Assembly: GCF_028606985.1 (NCBI RefSeq)
Contig: NZ_CP117416.1
Location: forward strand, 4,775,001 to 4,839,000
DNA from: Paenibacillus kyungheensis
GTDB lineage: Bacteria; Bacillota; Bacilli; Paenibacillales; Paenibacillaceae
Length of the DNA: 64,000 nucleotides
Reading direction: 5' to 3'
The notes under the pieces were generated by a model, which saw nothing but the letters and a program-made list of their open reading frames with translations, searched no databases and was not told the DNA's origin. Shown one piece after another: positions 27,830 through 38,136 of the stretch. Each line of letters starts with the position of its first letter. The stretch's first letter is position 1. A program made the translations under genes and the position numbers.

Positions 27830-27849
27830 GTTTGCAAATACTTGCGAAC
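27830..27849. promoter_or_regulatory. 20-bp imperfect palindrome between MarR and SLH genes
   Basis: GTTTGCAAATACTTGCGAAC, symmetrical at 8 of 10 pairs and 29 bases before the SLH start codon. Size and symmetry fit a MarR-dimer site. Confidence 0.5.
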
Positions 27850-27878
27850 TATTCATATATAAAGGAGGACTCTAACTG

Positions 27879-30371
27879 ATGAGCAGTAATCCGTTTGACC
27901 AACGCCGTCTGCTACAAACTGGGATCTGTAGTTTGATGGCTGTCTTGTTACTACTACCACCGCTTCCTACACACGCATCTGAATTAGCAAGACATGCGCA
28001 GAACGGTCAGGATACATTTCTAGGTGGAACATATATCGAACTAGGCGTTTCAAGTAGCGGTACACTTGGCACAGCTAGCGATAGCCCATCTGGTTTTCAT
28101 CCCGGGGCAATAAGACGTAATATCGGTATGAATGTAGACAAAGACGGTTATGATTTTGGCAAAGATATGACCAGTGGTGATTATGTCTTGCCTGGAAGCC
28201 CTTCAGAAGGTTTTGTAGTAGGTTACAAACCATCTGTAACTTCCAAATCTCCGTTGACGTTTGTGAATGAAGAACAAAGTGGAAGTATTGATATTCCAAG
28301 TACTACGCAAGACTTATCTACAGATGAACAATTAATCGCTCAAACATCTGGTAACACATCTGATCAAGCTATCGCCGTACAACAAAACATTTCTTTTAAA
28401 CCAGGAGATGCTTTCTTTAAAACAACGATCACACTCAAAAATAACAGCGTTACAGATTCCGTATACGATGTTCATTATATGCGCTTTCTTGATCCCGATA
28501 TTGATGCTGATCTTCATGAAGACAACAGCACGATTAACTGGGTGCCTTCTAACCCACCTCAAGATGCCGAGGCGATCGCTGCGGCAATTGGTAATGCTAG
28601 CGATAATATATTCATGTATGTGGCACAAGATCCACGTGCTCAAGCTTCTGTTGGATTCAGCCGTAATCCTTATATCGAACCTGCATTTCAAACAGATGGT
28701 GGGAAGCATATTGCAGCCAATCTAACCGATGATTGGTTAACCCTGACATTCAATGCAGGCGATCTAGAGCCCGGTGGTACTACCGAGTTAGTATTTTATA
28801 GTAGTCTAGATTCTGATATGAATGGTGCACTAGCACAGATCAGAGAAGATTATGCAGCCGATACACTGGCTGTGCCTTCTGAAATTACTTTGACAGGCGA
28901 TACGATTGCATGGAATGTCGCTGAAGGTACTACAGCAGGTGTATTAACCACTTCTACTCAAAATCCAAAAGTACAAGATACGTTTACGTACAGTCTGGTT
29001 AGTGGAGAGGGAAGTAGTGCTAACGATTATTTTACAATTCAAGATAATCAGGTCAAAACAACCAAAGCACTTACACGCGGAGTGACCAGCTATCCGATTC
29101 GTGTATTAGCAACAGGAAGTAATGGAAGCACGTTAGAGCAAGCATTTGTAATCCATGCTACTGCACCTGATATGGGCACAGATCTTGCTTCATTATCTAT
29201 TGAAAATGGAGCTTTAACACCTTCATTCTCACCTGAAAATACAGCCTATGCTGTAACGTTGCCTGATGGAACCACGCAGACTACAGTCAAAGCAAGCGTG
29301 TATGATCCAGATGCGTCGCTTATCATTAATGGCGTAACGGTCACAGACAGTGTATATGCAGAAGAACCAGTGACACTTGATCCAGGTCTGACTACTATTA
29401 CACTTGAAGTGCATGGCAAAAATGGAATTTCCAAATTTTATAAGGTTCAGGTATCTTCTAATTCGACACTTCCACCTGTAGTACCTGTTGACTCTACTCA
29501 ACCTGTTCAACCTGTACCACAAGTGCCAACACCATCTCCAACAACAGATACGTATGAAGGGTTACCTGTATCTCCACCACTGGTGATTACAGCACCATTT
29601 GTACCTGTGGCTCCGACAGAACCATTACCGGATCCGAATATGGTGACTGGTGGAGGCGGTGGCGGTGGAGCAAGTGGCGCATCGGCTTTGGATGATAATC
29701 CGATCTACGATGAATTAGCTAATGCAGCTACCGGCACAGCAACGAATAAAAATACAGATTCAGCTACCAAAACGCCGACCAAGTCGACAACTAATGTCAA
29801 AGCAAGTAGTTATATTCAAGGTTATCCTGATGGCACATTCCGTCCCGATCAGAAAGTCACTCGTGCGGAATTATCTGTTATGTTAGAACGTGCACTTGCG
29901 ATCCAAAATGCAACCACGCCAACAGCAACAAGCAGTACAGACTTTAAAGATGTACCTGCTTCATACTGGGCAGCTTCCAGTATCCAAAGTATTGAAGGAA
30001 GCGGTTGGTTACAAGGGTATCCAGGTGGCAATTTCAAACCTGCTCAACCAATGACACGTGCAGAGCTGGCAACTTTAATTGCTCGCTGGCAAGGACTTAA
30101 TACAACGTCTACAGCATCTTTACCAGCAGATGTACAAGGACATTGGGCAGCAAATACGATCAGCGAAGTGATTCAATCGGGATGGATGAAAGGTTATCCT
30201 GACGGTCAATTTTACCCGAATCAAGCAGTGAGTCGGGCTGAGATCGTAACTGTATTGAATCGTGTACTTGGTGAAAATACGTCTTCTACAGATTCCATCG
30301 CAAGTAGCTGGAAAGATGTAACCCCTGGACACTGGGCGTATAGTGAAATTACCAAAGCTTCACAGAAATAA
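27879..30371 (+). CDS. SLH-domain cell-surface protein with cadherin-like domain
   Basis: 830 residues. Signal peptide at about 1-33 (ending THAS). A large N-terminal region (about 40-320) of beta-rich sequence with no family I recognise. Then a cadherin-like segment (about 330-425), a cadherin-like beta-sandwich domain (about 435-525, LSIENGALTPSFSPENTAYAV), a Pro/Thr- and Gly-rich linker with a run of glycines near 590, and three SLH domains (about 645-830). SLH triplets bind pyruvylated secondary cell-wall polymer, so the protein is displayed on the wall. AAAGGAGG at 27861-27868 precedes the ATG. Regulation by the divergent MarR protein is an inference. Confidence 0.9.
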   Translation: MSSNPFDQRRLLQTGICSLMAVLLLLPPLPTHASELARHAQNGQDTFLGGTYIELGVSSSGTLGTASDSPSGFHPGAIRRNIGMNVDKDGYDFGKDMTSGDYVLPGSPSEGFVVGYKPSVTSKSPLTFVNEEQSGSIDIPSTTQDLSTDEQLIAQTSGNTSDQAIAVQQNISFKPGDAFFKTTITLKNNSVTDSVYDVHYMRFLDPDIDADLHEDNSTINWVPSNPPQDAEAIAAAIGNASDNIFMYVAQDPRAQASVGFSRNPYIEPAFQTDGGKHIAANLTDDWLTLTFNAGDLEPGGTTELVFYSSLDSDMNGALAQIREDYAADTLAVPSEITLTGDTIAWNVAEGTTAGVLTTSTQNPKVQDTFTYSLVSGEGSSANDYFTIQDNQVKTTKALTRGVTSYPIRVLATGSNGSTLEQAFVIHATAPDMGTDLASLSIENGALTPSFSPENTAYAVTLPDGTTQTTVKASVYDPDASLIINGVTVTDSVYAEEPVTLDPGLTTITLEVHGKNGISKFYKVQVSSNSTLPPVVPVDSTQPVQPVPQVPTPSPTTDTYEGLPVSPPLVITAPFVPVAPTEPLPDPNMVTGGGGGGGASGASALDDNPIYDELANAATGTATNKNTDSATKTPTKSTTNVKASSYIQGYPDGTFRPDQKVTRAELSVMLERALAIQNATTPTATSSTDFKDVPASYWAASSIQSIEGSGWLQGYPGGNFKPAQPMTRAELATLIARWQGLNTTSTASLPADVQGHWAANTISEVIQSGWMKGYPDGQFYPNQAVSRAEIVTVLNRVLGENTSSTDSIASSWKDVTPGHWAYSEITKASQK

Positions 30372-30404
30372 AAAGATAAGGCTATGATATAAAGTTGTAC
30401 GCTA

Positions 30405-30450
30405 ATACCCCTGCACAGTTGCGAAATCCACTGTACAGGGGTATTTTTTT
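30405..30450 (+). terminator. intrinsic terminator of the SLH protein gene
   Basis: ATACCCCTGCACAGT pairs with ACTGTACAGGGGTAT (one mismatch), followed by T residues. Confidence 0.85.
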
Positions 30451-30490
30451 GAACTTTTTTCTCTTTGATTATGTTATTGGTGATATATAC

Positions 30491-32782
30491 TTACAGAGAA
30501 TCATTACGCCATTCTGTCGGTAGCAATTGATAATAAGGGCGTTGCAAAAAGCGATCATCTACCAGCATCAACAATCCTCTATCTTCTTCTGTCCGAATCA
30601 GCCGTCCACCCGCTTGGAGTACTTTATTCATTCCCGGATAAACATACGCATAATCGAATCCATTGAACCCTGCCTGACTGAAATGCTCACGAATCAATTC
30701 TCGCTCCGGCCCAATCTGTGGTAACCCGACACCGACAATAATAACGCCTGTTAGTCGATCCCCTGCTAGATCGATCCCTTCACTAAATATTCCACCCATT
30801 ACAGCAAACCCTGTTAATGTACGTGGATTATCACTTTGAAAAGCTTGAAGAAAACGATCCCGTTCGTCTTCTGCCATACCGGACTGCTGAATCAACACAT
30901 CTGTATCTACATGTAAGGTCTCAAAAATATCAATCACATCTTGCATATACTGATACGAAGGGAAAAAAGCTAAATAATTACCCGGGCGATCATTAATCAA
31001 TTGAGCAAGGACATTCGCCAGTTCAGTTCGGGTACGCTCCCGATCCCGATAACGTGTCGATAACGGCACAATCTGTACTTCCAATTGTTCGCGCGAAAAA
31101 GGAGAAGCAATCGAAATATTATAATCTTCTTCCTCTGCCCCTAACATATCGCGATAATACCGAATCGGAGATAATGTCGCAGAAAAGTGAATCACCGAGC
31201 GATATCCTTTGGCTGTCTGACGAAGTTGTAATGAAGGATCAATACAGAACATCCGCAAATACACATCACTACCTTGTACTTCTGCATAGGTCATATGACT
31301 TTCCATATCATACAGTCGCCCAATCCGTAGAAACGCTTGTACCGCAAAATACGTTTCAAGCAACAATTGGATATCCCCCTGATCGCCTTGCTCTAACAAT
31401 GTCACTTCTGCTCGAATTACAAACTCTTCTAATAGAGGGAAAATTTCTTCCGGTGCTTGTTGTCGCTGGATTAACTTGCCATCTTCGCCTTGCTTGCGTA
31501 ACCGAATAAAATACGCATTAATCGCACTGGCAATTTTGGCTAATGATTCTGCCGAGTCTTTATAATCTCTTTTCAAATCCAGAAAAGCTGATTTATTTAA
31601 TGCCGCTGAAAACATATTACGTCCACGATCGACCAAATTATGGGCTTCATCGACTAATAAAATCGTTTTTTTGCGCATGTCATCAGAAAGACGCTTGAAC
31701 GATACTTTTGGATCAAATACATAGTTATAATCGCAGATGACAGCATCTGACGCATACGAAGCATCGATCGATAATTCAAACGGACACAGATGATGCTTTT
31801 GTGCATATTGTTCAATCACAGAGCGAGTCATCAACGTCTCATTGCTCATCATATCGAGAATCGCACCATTGATCCGGTCATAATACCCTTCGGTATATTC
31901 GCAGTTGTCCCGTCCACCTGTACTGTTTGCAGAGCAGAAACACACTTTGTCTTTGGCGGTAATCGTCACGCCATGTAGATTCAAGCCACTGTTTTCCATC
32001 CGTTGCAATGCTTCTTCGGCATTGGCTCTGGTGACTGTCTTCGCGGTCACATACATGAGTCGTTCTGCTTGCTCGCTACCGATCGATTTAATCGCTGGAA
32101 ATAAAGTCGAAATCGTTTTCCCAGTTCCTGTCGGCGCTTCCGCAAATAGATTCAGCTTTTCACCGATCGTTTTGTAGACAGCTCCTGCAAATTTACGCTG
32201 ACCGGATCGATACCCGGCAAAAGGAAACGCTAACTGTTCAATACTATCGTTACGCTTCTGACGATGCTTGGCGATCATTTCTGCATAAGGTGCATATTCA
32301 GCAACCGTATATTGTGCAAACTGTTGTAGTTGTTCGCGGGTCTGAATGCGTTCTAGCTTGGTCTCTTTCCCACTGCTTTTGTGTACATATGTTAATTGAA
32401 CCCTCACCTGATCTAAATGCCGATCTTCTGCAAGAATATAGCCATACATCTGCGCTTGCGCCCAGTGGACTTCCCGCCCGTCTCCAATATCTTCTGCTGA
32501 GATCGAAGTCGACTTGATCTCATCGACAGTAAGCAGTCCTTGTTCATCGACCCATAATCCATCACAACGTCCTTCGATCCGAAACAGTAGATCATGATAA
32601 GGAATTTCTGTTTTGAGATGAACTTCTTTTTCCCCGTGTTCACCATATCCTTCTTGAATCTGTTTGTGGATACGTGTCCCTTCTTGCATCGACTGGGCTA
32701 CGCGGAAGCCTGATTCGATACTGCCTGTCCGATACACATATTCCACCAAAGTCCGTACTGAAATATCGATAACGGTCGTCAT
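30491..32782 (-). CDS. DinG/XPD-type helicase with N-terminal PD-(D/E)XK nuclease domain
   Basis: About 763 residues. Numbered from three residues before the chosen ATG, the N-terminal 170 residues have the PD-(D/E)XK pattern D77, D90, E91-I-K93 with the Gln motif QAQMYGY (112-118), as in Cas4/RecB-type nucleases. The helicase part has Walker A EAPTGTGKT (218-226), the DEAH box (381-384) and four cysteines (284, 286, 297, 336) placed like the [4Fe-4S] cluster of XPD/DinG. Such enzymes unwind DNA 5'->3' in repair; here one chain may also cut. Monocistronic and constitutive as far as can be seen. Confidence 0.88.
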   Translation of the reverse strand: MTTVIDISVRTLVEYVYRTGSIESGFRVAQSMQEGTRIHKQIQEGYGEHGEKEVHLKTEIPYHDLLFRIEGRCDGLWVDEQGLLTVDEIKSTSISAEDIGDGREVHWAQAQMYGYILAEDRHLDQVRVQLTYVHKSSGKETKLERIQTREQLQQFAQYTVAEYAPYAEMIAKHRQKRNDSIEQLAFPFAGYRSGQRKFAGAVYKTIGEKLNLFAEAPTGTGKTISTLFPAIKSIGSEQAERLMYVTAKTVTRANAEEALQRMENSGLNLHGVTITAKDKVCFCSANSTGGRDNCEYTEGYYDRINGAILDMMSNETLMTRSVIEQYAQKHHLCPFELSIDASYASDAVICDYNYVFDPKVSFKRLSDDMRKKTILLVDEAHNLVDRGRNMFSAALNKSAFLDLKRDYKDSAESLAKIASAINAYFIRLRKQGEDGKLIQRQQAPEEIFPLLEEFVIRAEVTLLEQGDQGDIQLLLETYFAVQAFLRIGRLYDMESHMTYAEVQGSDVYLRMFCIDPSLQLRQTAKGYRSVIHFSATLSPIRYYRDMLGAEEEDYNISIASPFSREQLEVQIVPLSTRYRDRERTRTELANVLAQLINDRPGNYLAFFPSYQYMQDVIDIFETLHVDTDVLIQQSGMAEDERDRFLQAFQSDNPRTLTGFAVMGGIFSEGIDLAGDRLTGVIIVGVGLPQIGPERELIREHFSQAGFNGFDYAYVYPGMNKVLQAGGRLIRTEEDRGLLMLVDDRFLQRPYYQLLPTEWRNDSL

Positions 32783-33079
32783 CTTCCGCACCTTCTCTCT
32801 CTATTTGTTATTTCTTTGATTGTTGAGTTTGCTGAGTAAGCATCATTTCTATTGTACTGTAATCTCTTTATTTTACCAAAAGATTGGAATGACTCTATAC
32901 AGATTGGTAGTAAAATACAAAGTCTCTTCACTCTATCGTTCTATTTTTTATATAATAGTAAAATAGGAATAAATTGGTATGCGTTCATGTGGATTATCAT
33001 ACTGCATTCTAGCTAAGAGCTCTTTACAATAAATACGGTAGACCACCTAGCAACAATAAGGAAGGATGAATGACTGTTT

Positions 33080-35380
33080 ATGCTTCGACTCAAATTAAAA
33101 TTCCTGCTCCAAAATAAACAAACCCGGCTGATGTTGCTGTTAACGATAGTATTGTCTGTCTTGATTACTACGATTGCTTTATTTTCCTATTCCCGTTATC
33201 GGCAAGAATTAGATACCGAATTGAATACACCGAATATTGAATTATTGCAAATTAATCTAGATGTGACCAACAGAGCTTTTCGCGAATCCGATAACAAAGC
33301 TGTCGATGCTTCATTTCATCCAGATATTCTGAATTACATACAGGCTAATCCGGTAGGAACGAACTATAGTGCACAGGTAAATCAAGCACAGCGTTATTTG
33401 AAAACGCTCGCATCTGATCAAGATATCTATTCGATCGATATTATTACATTGGATCAGCAACATATTTTATCCAGTCAGTACGGTTATCGTGCAGATTGGC
33501 AACAATCACCGGATAACACATGGACAAGTTGGATTCAACAGATCAAACAAAAGCCTTTACTGATTCAGCGACGGTGGTATGGAAAAAGTGCTACAGATGG
33601 TCAGATCGAACTGCTTTCTCTAGCCAGACCGATTGTGAGCCACGAGAAAGTGATCGGTGCTGTTATGATTAATCTGGATTATGATCGTTTTTTCTCAAAA
33701 TTTTATGTGCATTTATCGAATGAACAGATTGTGTACGATCTGGATGGTCATCTTATTTATCCTAAGCTCAGTGCTTCTGTGCCTATCAACGAAATGGATC
33801 AAGTGATCACTGAATTAGGTGTACAGCCTTTCGCTTATGTAGATATCCGTGGACAAGATTATATGGCGAATCAGACTTTCTCGGATGTGACTGGCTGGCG
33901 ACTCGTTTCGCTAGTTCCGATGGAGCAATTACTCAAGCATGTCAAATTAGCCCGTAATATGATGCTCCTTCTTTCCCTGATCTCGATAGCGATCGGATGT
34001 GCGGCAGTCTATTCCTACAGCTATGCGGCTTTTCGCCCACTTAAACGAATTAACAAACTGCTTCATCCAACAGATCAACAACAGCCACCTCATAATCTAT
34101 ACGATCTAGAACCTGCGATTAGCAAATTAATCGGTGATCTGCATAGTACTTCTTTTCTTGCGGAACGCAGTCTACCTGAATTGCGCTCCAAGTATATTCA
34201 GGATGTGCTTCATCAACATATTGGATTGCAAGAATTGGATACGAAATGGAATTATTATTTTCAAGATTGGGAATCAGATCTGCTTGTCGTGACTGTCATT
34301 TCGATTGATCGGTACCGAGCATGGACAACTTCATACAGTAGTGAAGATCAGATGCTACTAAAATACGCATTACATAATATCATGCTCGAAATTCTAGACT
34401 CTCATTGGCGTGTCGTCAGTATCAATGCGGATAAAGATTATTTTACCTTTCTATTACAACCTAAAAGTGCCTATTCGATAACATGGACAGATCAGTGGGC
34501 TATCGATATGGAGCGTTGTATTCAGATTGTAAAAGAACATCTGAATGTATCTATTTCTGTCGGTGGTGGAAGTTCTGTAGATACGATTGCTCAGACTCCA
34601 TCTTCTTATACAGAAGCTATTACAGCGCTATCTTATCGGTTGTACAATGGCTATGGACGTATACAACATATGCCGCAAGACCATGCTTCTGCTACAGCCT
34701 TTCCTTTAGAACAGCAGGTATGGATTCAAGAAATGGTAGATCGCTGTGAACAAGCAGATCAGCAAACAGCTTTATTATGGATGGACAAAGGATTGAACGA
34801 TATTCAAGAACATTCCATCATTCCTAAGGAAGCTTATAAAATGTTAGATCAGGGTGTGCACTCATTATTACAATGGGCACAATCACATGAACATACCCTT
34901 CCTATAGAACTGGCTAATTACTATAGCGGACAATTGAACACGTTAACATTAGAAGAGATTAAGACATTGTTACGGACTCTGATTACTGAATTAGTAGATG
35001 AGCATATGATCTATCGTGTGTCACGTGAACATCTTTTGGTACAAGATATGAAATCGTATCTAAGCGAACATTTACATGAAAATATTGGGTTACCGGATGT
35101 AGCCCATCATGTACAGATGAGTGTCTCGTCTGTCAGTGCGATTTTCAAAGAGGAAACAGGAAGTACATTATACGATTATCTGACTCACTTGCGGATGTCC
35201 AGAGCCTGTCAATTGCTATTAGATACCGAGCTAAAAATCAGTGAAATTGCAGGGCAAGTAGGCTATCAGAATGAGAATAGCTTTATCCGCACATTCCGTA
35301 AGCACAAAGCTACAACACCGGGCAAATTTAGAGAAATCCACAAATCAACCAATAGACATGCAGATCCGCCAAACCGTTGA
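33080..35380 (+). CDS. membrane-anchored AraC-family regulator with extracellular sensor domain
   Basis: 766 residues. Helix 1 lies at about 15-37, an extracellular dCache-like sensor at about 38-295, helix 2 at about 298-320 (MLLLSLISIAIGCAAVYSYSY), a cytoplasmic region of about 330 residues, and a C-terminal AraC DNA-binding pair of helix-turn-helices (about 660-760, IGLPDVAHHVQMSVSSVSAIF and ISEIAGQVGYQNENSFIRTF). This one-component architecture is common in Paenibacillus and controls adjacent carbohydrate uptake genes. The two downstream transport genes are the probable targets. Ribosome site AAGGAAGG. Confidence 0.88.
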   Translation: MLRLKLKFLLQNKQTRLMLLLTIVLSVLITTIALFSYSRYRQELDTELNTPNIELLQINLDVTNRAFRESDNKAVDASFHPDILNYIQANPVGTNYSAQVNQAQRYLKTLASDQDIYSIDIITLDQQHILSSQYGYRADWQQSPDNTWTSWIQQIKQKPLLIQRRWYGKSATDGQIELLSLARPIVSHEKVIGAVMINLDYDRFFSKFYVHLSNEQIVYDLDGHLIYPKLSASVPINEMDQVITELGVQPFAYVDIRGQDYMANQTFSDVTGWRLVSLVPMEQLLKHVKLARNMMLLLSLISIAIGCAAVYSYSYAAFRPLKRINKLLHPTDQQQPPHNLYDLEPAISKLIGDLHSTSFLAERSLPELRSKYIQDVLHQHIGLQELDTKWNYYFQDWESDLLVVTVISIDRYRAWTTSYSSEDQMLLKYALHNIMLEILDSHWRVVSINADKDYFTFLLQPKSAYSITWTDQWAIDMERCIQIVKEHLNVSISVGGGSSVDTIAQTPSSYTEAITALSYRLYNGYGRIQHMPQDHASATAFPLEQQVWIQEMVDRCEQADQQTALLWMDKGLNDIQEHSIIPKEAYKMLDQGVHSLLQWAQSHEHTLPIELANYYSGQLNTLTLEEIKTLLRTLITELVDEHMIYRVSREHLLVQDMKSYLSEHLHENIGLPDVAHHVQMSVSSVSAIFKEETGSTLYDYLTHLRMSRACQLLLDTELKISEIAGQVGYQNENSFIRTFRKHKATTPGKFREIHKSTNRHADPPNR

Positions 35381-35617
35381 TATTTCAGCTTTTTGGCATA
35401 TATATTGTGCAATTATCCGATAGAATCGCCACCTCTACTGGGCTACACTCAAATTGTTAAAAGCAAATCATGCGTTGAGTGAATATGCGCTATCTGTGGA
35501 GGTGAGCTTGACGATATGATTCCTACGTTATTCTATTTATTGCTCATTGAAGATTCTGCTTCTTCATTGGTAAAGAATAATGTAAGCGAAATCATATGGT
35601 GAGAAGAGGGATAGGAG

Positions 35618-36661
35618 ATGAAAGATTGGCTTCTTGTGCAACTATTCAAAACATCCAAATGGAAAACAGCAGTTAGCCTACTAGCAACTGTCATTGTTGT
35701 ATTGGGATTGATCAGCTTTTTCAGTGGAAAGTGGAGCGGTATTTCTTTGTACTATAATACTCCTTCTTCTTTTCCCACCAAGCCGATTACATTGGTTGTT
35801 CCTTATGCTGTTGGTGGAGGCACAGATATTACAGCACGCGCACTGGTGCAATCCACTCAAAAGTATATCAATCAACCGATCACTGTCGTCAATCGTACAG
35901 GTGGAGGCGGTTCAATCGGACTGATGGAAGGCGCTAACGCTAAGCCAGATGGCTATACTATCACCTATCTCGTTGCCGAGTTAACCACATTGCCCCATAT
36001 GGGACTATTACCGATTACGTATGAGAAATATAAACCTATTATCCAGACCAATAACGATCCGTCTGCGATTACTGTACGAGCCGATGCACCCTGGAAAACA
36101 GCACAACAATTTCTCGATTATGCTCGTACTCATCCCAGTCAGATCAAAATGGGCAATGCCGGCACAGGAAGTATCTGGCATCTAGCCGCGGCAATGTTAG
36201 AGCAAGCCACTCATGTGACATTCACCCATATTCCTTACGAAGGTGCAGGACCTGCCGTCTCTGCCCTGATGAGTGGATTTGTCGATGCTGTACCGGTTAG
36301 CCCTGCTGAGGTCAAAGAAGAAGTCGATCAAGGCAAGTTACGGATACTGATGATCAATGGTAGCGCACGTTCCGAAGCATTTCCAGATGTGCCTACTTTG
36401 CAAGAAGCGACAGGATATACAGTGAATTTTAGTGGAACATGGCGCGGTCTAGCGGTTCCTCAGGATACACCGGATGAAATTGTACACTTATTAGCCGAAG
36501 CGTTCACCAAAGGAATGAAGGAACAGGAATTTCGAGAAGATATGTCTGCACATGGACTGGGATTACTCGTCAAAGATAAAGACGGATTCCGGCAACAGAT
36601 GCAACAAAGTCATGATCTGTATGCACGCCTAATTCCTGAACTTGGTTTGAGTCGAAAATAA
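35618..36661 (+). CDS. Bug/TctC-type substrate-binding protein
   Basis: 347 residues. One N-terminal membrane helix (about 18-36) without a lipobox, so it is probably anchored or cleaved as a signal peptide, followed by a Bug-family binding domain ([58 protein letters not shown]). Bug proteins bind carboxylates for tripartite tricarboxylate transporters, but no TctA or TctB gene is near. It sits between a sensor-regulator and a KdgT-type permease, so it may feed ligand to the permease or present it to the sensor. Confidence 0.88.
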   Translation: MKDWLLVQLFKTSKWKTAVSLLATVIVVLGLISFFSGKWSGISLYYNTPSSFPTKPITLVVPYAVGGGTDITARALVQSTQKYINQPITVVNRTGGGGSIGLMEGANAKPDGYTITYLVAELTTLPHMGLLPITYEKYKPIIQTNNDPSAITVRADAPWKTAQQFLDYARTHPSQIKMGNAGTGSIWHLAAAMLEQATHVTFTHIPYEGAGPAVSALMSGFVDAVPVSPAEVKEEVDQGKLRILMINGSARSEAFPDVPTLQEATGYTVNFSGTWRGLAVPQDTPDEIVHLLAEAFTKGMKEQEFREDMSAHGLGLLVKDKDGFRQQMQQSHDLYARLIPELGLSRK

Positions 36662-36707
36662 AACCGCTTTAGTGGAACTTCGGTACTCACGAAAGGGTTG
36701 TGTCTGT

Positions 36708-37736
36708 ATGCAAATCAAAAAAACAATCGATAAAATTCCCGGCGGGATGATGTTAATCCCTTTGCTATTAGGTGCTGTTGTTCATACATTCTGGGCAGGA
36801 TCAGGTGAATATTTTGGATCATTTACTAAAGGATTGATGACAGGAACGATCCCTATTCTGGCTGTATGGTTTTTCTGTATGGGAGCTTCGATCGATGTCC
36901 GAGCGACAGGAACGGTGCTACGTAAATCAGGTACGCTCGTATTAACAAAGATTGCGGTCGCATGGGTGGTAGCGATGATCGCGATGCAATTCCTGCCTAT
37001 TGGTGGCGTACAAAGTGGCTTTTTTGCAGGATTATCTGTACTCGCTCTGATTGCGGCGATGGATATGACCAATGGGGGTCTGTATGCGTCTGTGATGCAG
37101 CAGTATGGCACCAAAGAAGAAGCAGGGGCATTTGTGCTAATGTCACTCGAATCCGGCCCTCTGGTGACGATGCTAATTCTAGGTAGTACCGGTCTTGCTG
37201 TGTTTGAACCCCATACGTTTGTGGGAGCAGTGTTACCTTTTCTAGTCGGGTTCTTATTAGGTAATCTCGATCACGATTTACGTAGTTATTTTGGTAAAGC
37301 GACGCAGACGTTGATTCCTTTTTTCGGATTTGCTTTAGGAAGTTCGATTAATCTAGGTGTTATTATTCAGACAGGCATGCTTGGCATCTTACTGGGTGTG
37401 ATCGTTATTATTATCACCGGTATCCCTCTCATGCTAGCCGACCGCTGGATCGGTGGCGGAAACGGAACCGCAGGTCTTGCCGCTTCCAGTGCAGCAGGTG
37501 CAGCCGTAGCCAACCCGATGATCGTAGCGACGATGAAGCCTGAATTTATGCCTGCCGCACAGTCTGCTACCGCTTTAGTTGCCGCGGCGGTGATTGTAAC
37601 AGCGATTCTGGTGCCGATTTTGACGGCGTATTGGTCGAATTATATGAAGTCGAAAGGTAAAGTGGTGGAACAGGTGCAGAGTGATGAGGATATACAAGGG
37701 TCTGAGATGAAGTTGAAGCATGTGAAAGGGCATTAA
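36708..37736 (+). CDS. kdgT: 2-keto-3-deoxygluconate permease
   Basis: About 342 residues, about ten membrane helices, KdgT family ([23 protein letters not shown] at the start, [11 protein letters not shown]). It imports 2-keto-3-deoxygluconate, a pectin-degradation intermediate, with protons. The ATG at 36708 follows AAAGGG; an upstream in-frame start at 36672 would add an unlikely Cys-rich extension. It lies 46 bases after the Bug gene and likely shares its transcript. No kdgK or kdgA gene is visible here. Confidence 0.88.
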   Translation: MQIKKTIDKIPGGMMLIPLLLGAVVHTFWAGSGEYFGSFTKGLMTGTIPILAVWFFCMGASIDVRATGTVLRKSGTLVLTKIAVAWVVAMIAMQFLPIGGVQSGFFAGLSVLALIAAMDMTNGGLYASVMQQYGTKEEAGAFVLMSLESGPLVTMLILGSTGLAVFEPHTFVGAVLPFLVGFLLGNLDHDLRSYFGKATQTLIPFFGFALGSSINLGVIIQTGMLGILLGVIVIIITGIPLMLADRWIGGGNGTAGLAASSAAGAAVANPMIVATMKPEFMPAAQSATALVAAAVIVTAILVPILTAYWSNYMKSKGKVVEQVQSDEDIQGSEMKLKHVKGH

Positions 37737-37746
37737 GATAAAAAAC

Positions 37747-37791
37747 AAAAAGGAAGATTCAAAGTAAAGTTTTGCTTTGAATCTTCCTTTT
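37747..37791 (+). terminator. intrinsic terminator after kdgT
   Basis: AAAAGGAAGATTCAAAG and CTTTGAATCTTCCTTTT form a 17-bp perfect stem. Confidence 0.9.
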
Positions 37792-37900
37792 CAATTTTAT
37801 ATATTTAAGTCTTTAAAATAGTATTATCACTAAAATTAGTTCGATATATATTTTATTTTTATACCATTACTGTATATACTAGCGATTTTTATATTAATGT

Positions 37901-38125
37901 TTATAAAATATCAATCACATTCCATACTTCTTTAAAACTTTTACCCTCTATTTCACCTAAGTCAAATAACTCTTTTGAAGTGTGAAATGATTGACTAAAA
38001 CTATCTTTCTCTCTAGTTAAATAGTAACCATCATTATTACTACTTATCCAATATCTATTATCTTGATAATAAAATGAAAACTCTTCTCCCCATCCTACTC
38101 TTTTTATTAAATCTTCATAAATCAT
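37901..38125 (-). CDS. probable immunity protein of the RHS toxin
   Basis: 74 residues, acidic, soluble, no family recognised. It starts 11 bases after the RHS gene on the same strand with GGAGG before the ATG, the usual place for a cognate immunity gene. Base composition is more AT-rich than the flanking housekeeping genes, which suggests recent acquisition along with the toxin tip. Confidence 0.6.
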   Translation of the reverse strand: MIYEDLIKRVGWGEEFSFYYQDNRYWISSNNDGYYLTREKDSFSQSFHTSKELFDLGEIEGKSFKEVWNVIDIL

Positions 38126-38136
38126 TTTTGACCTCC

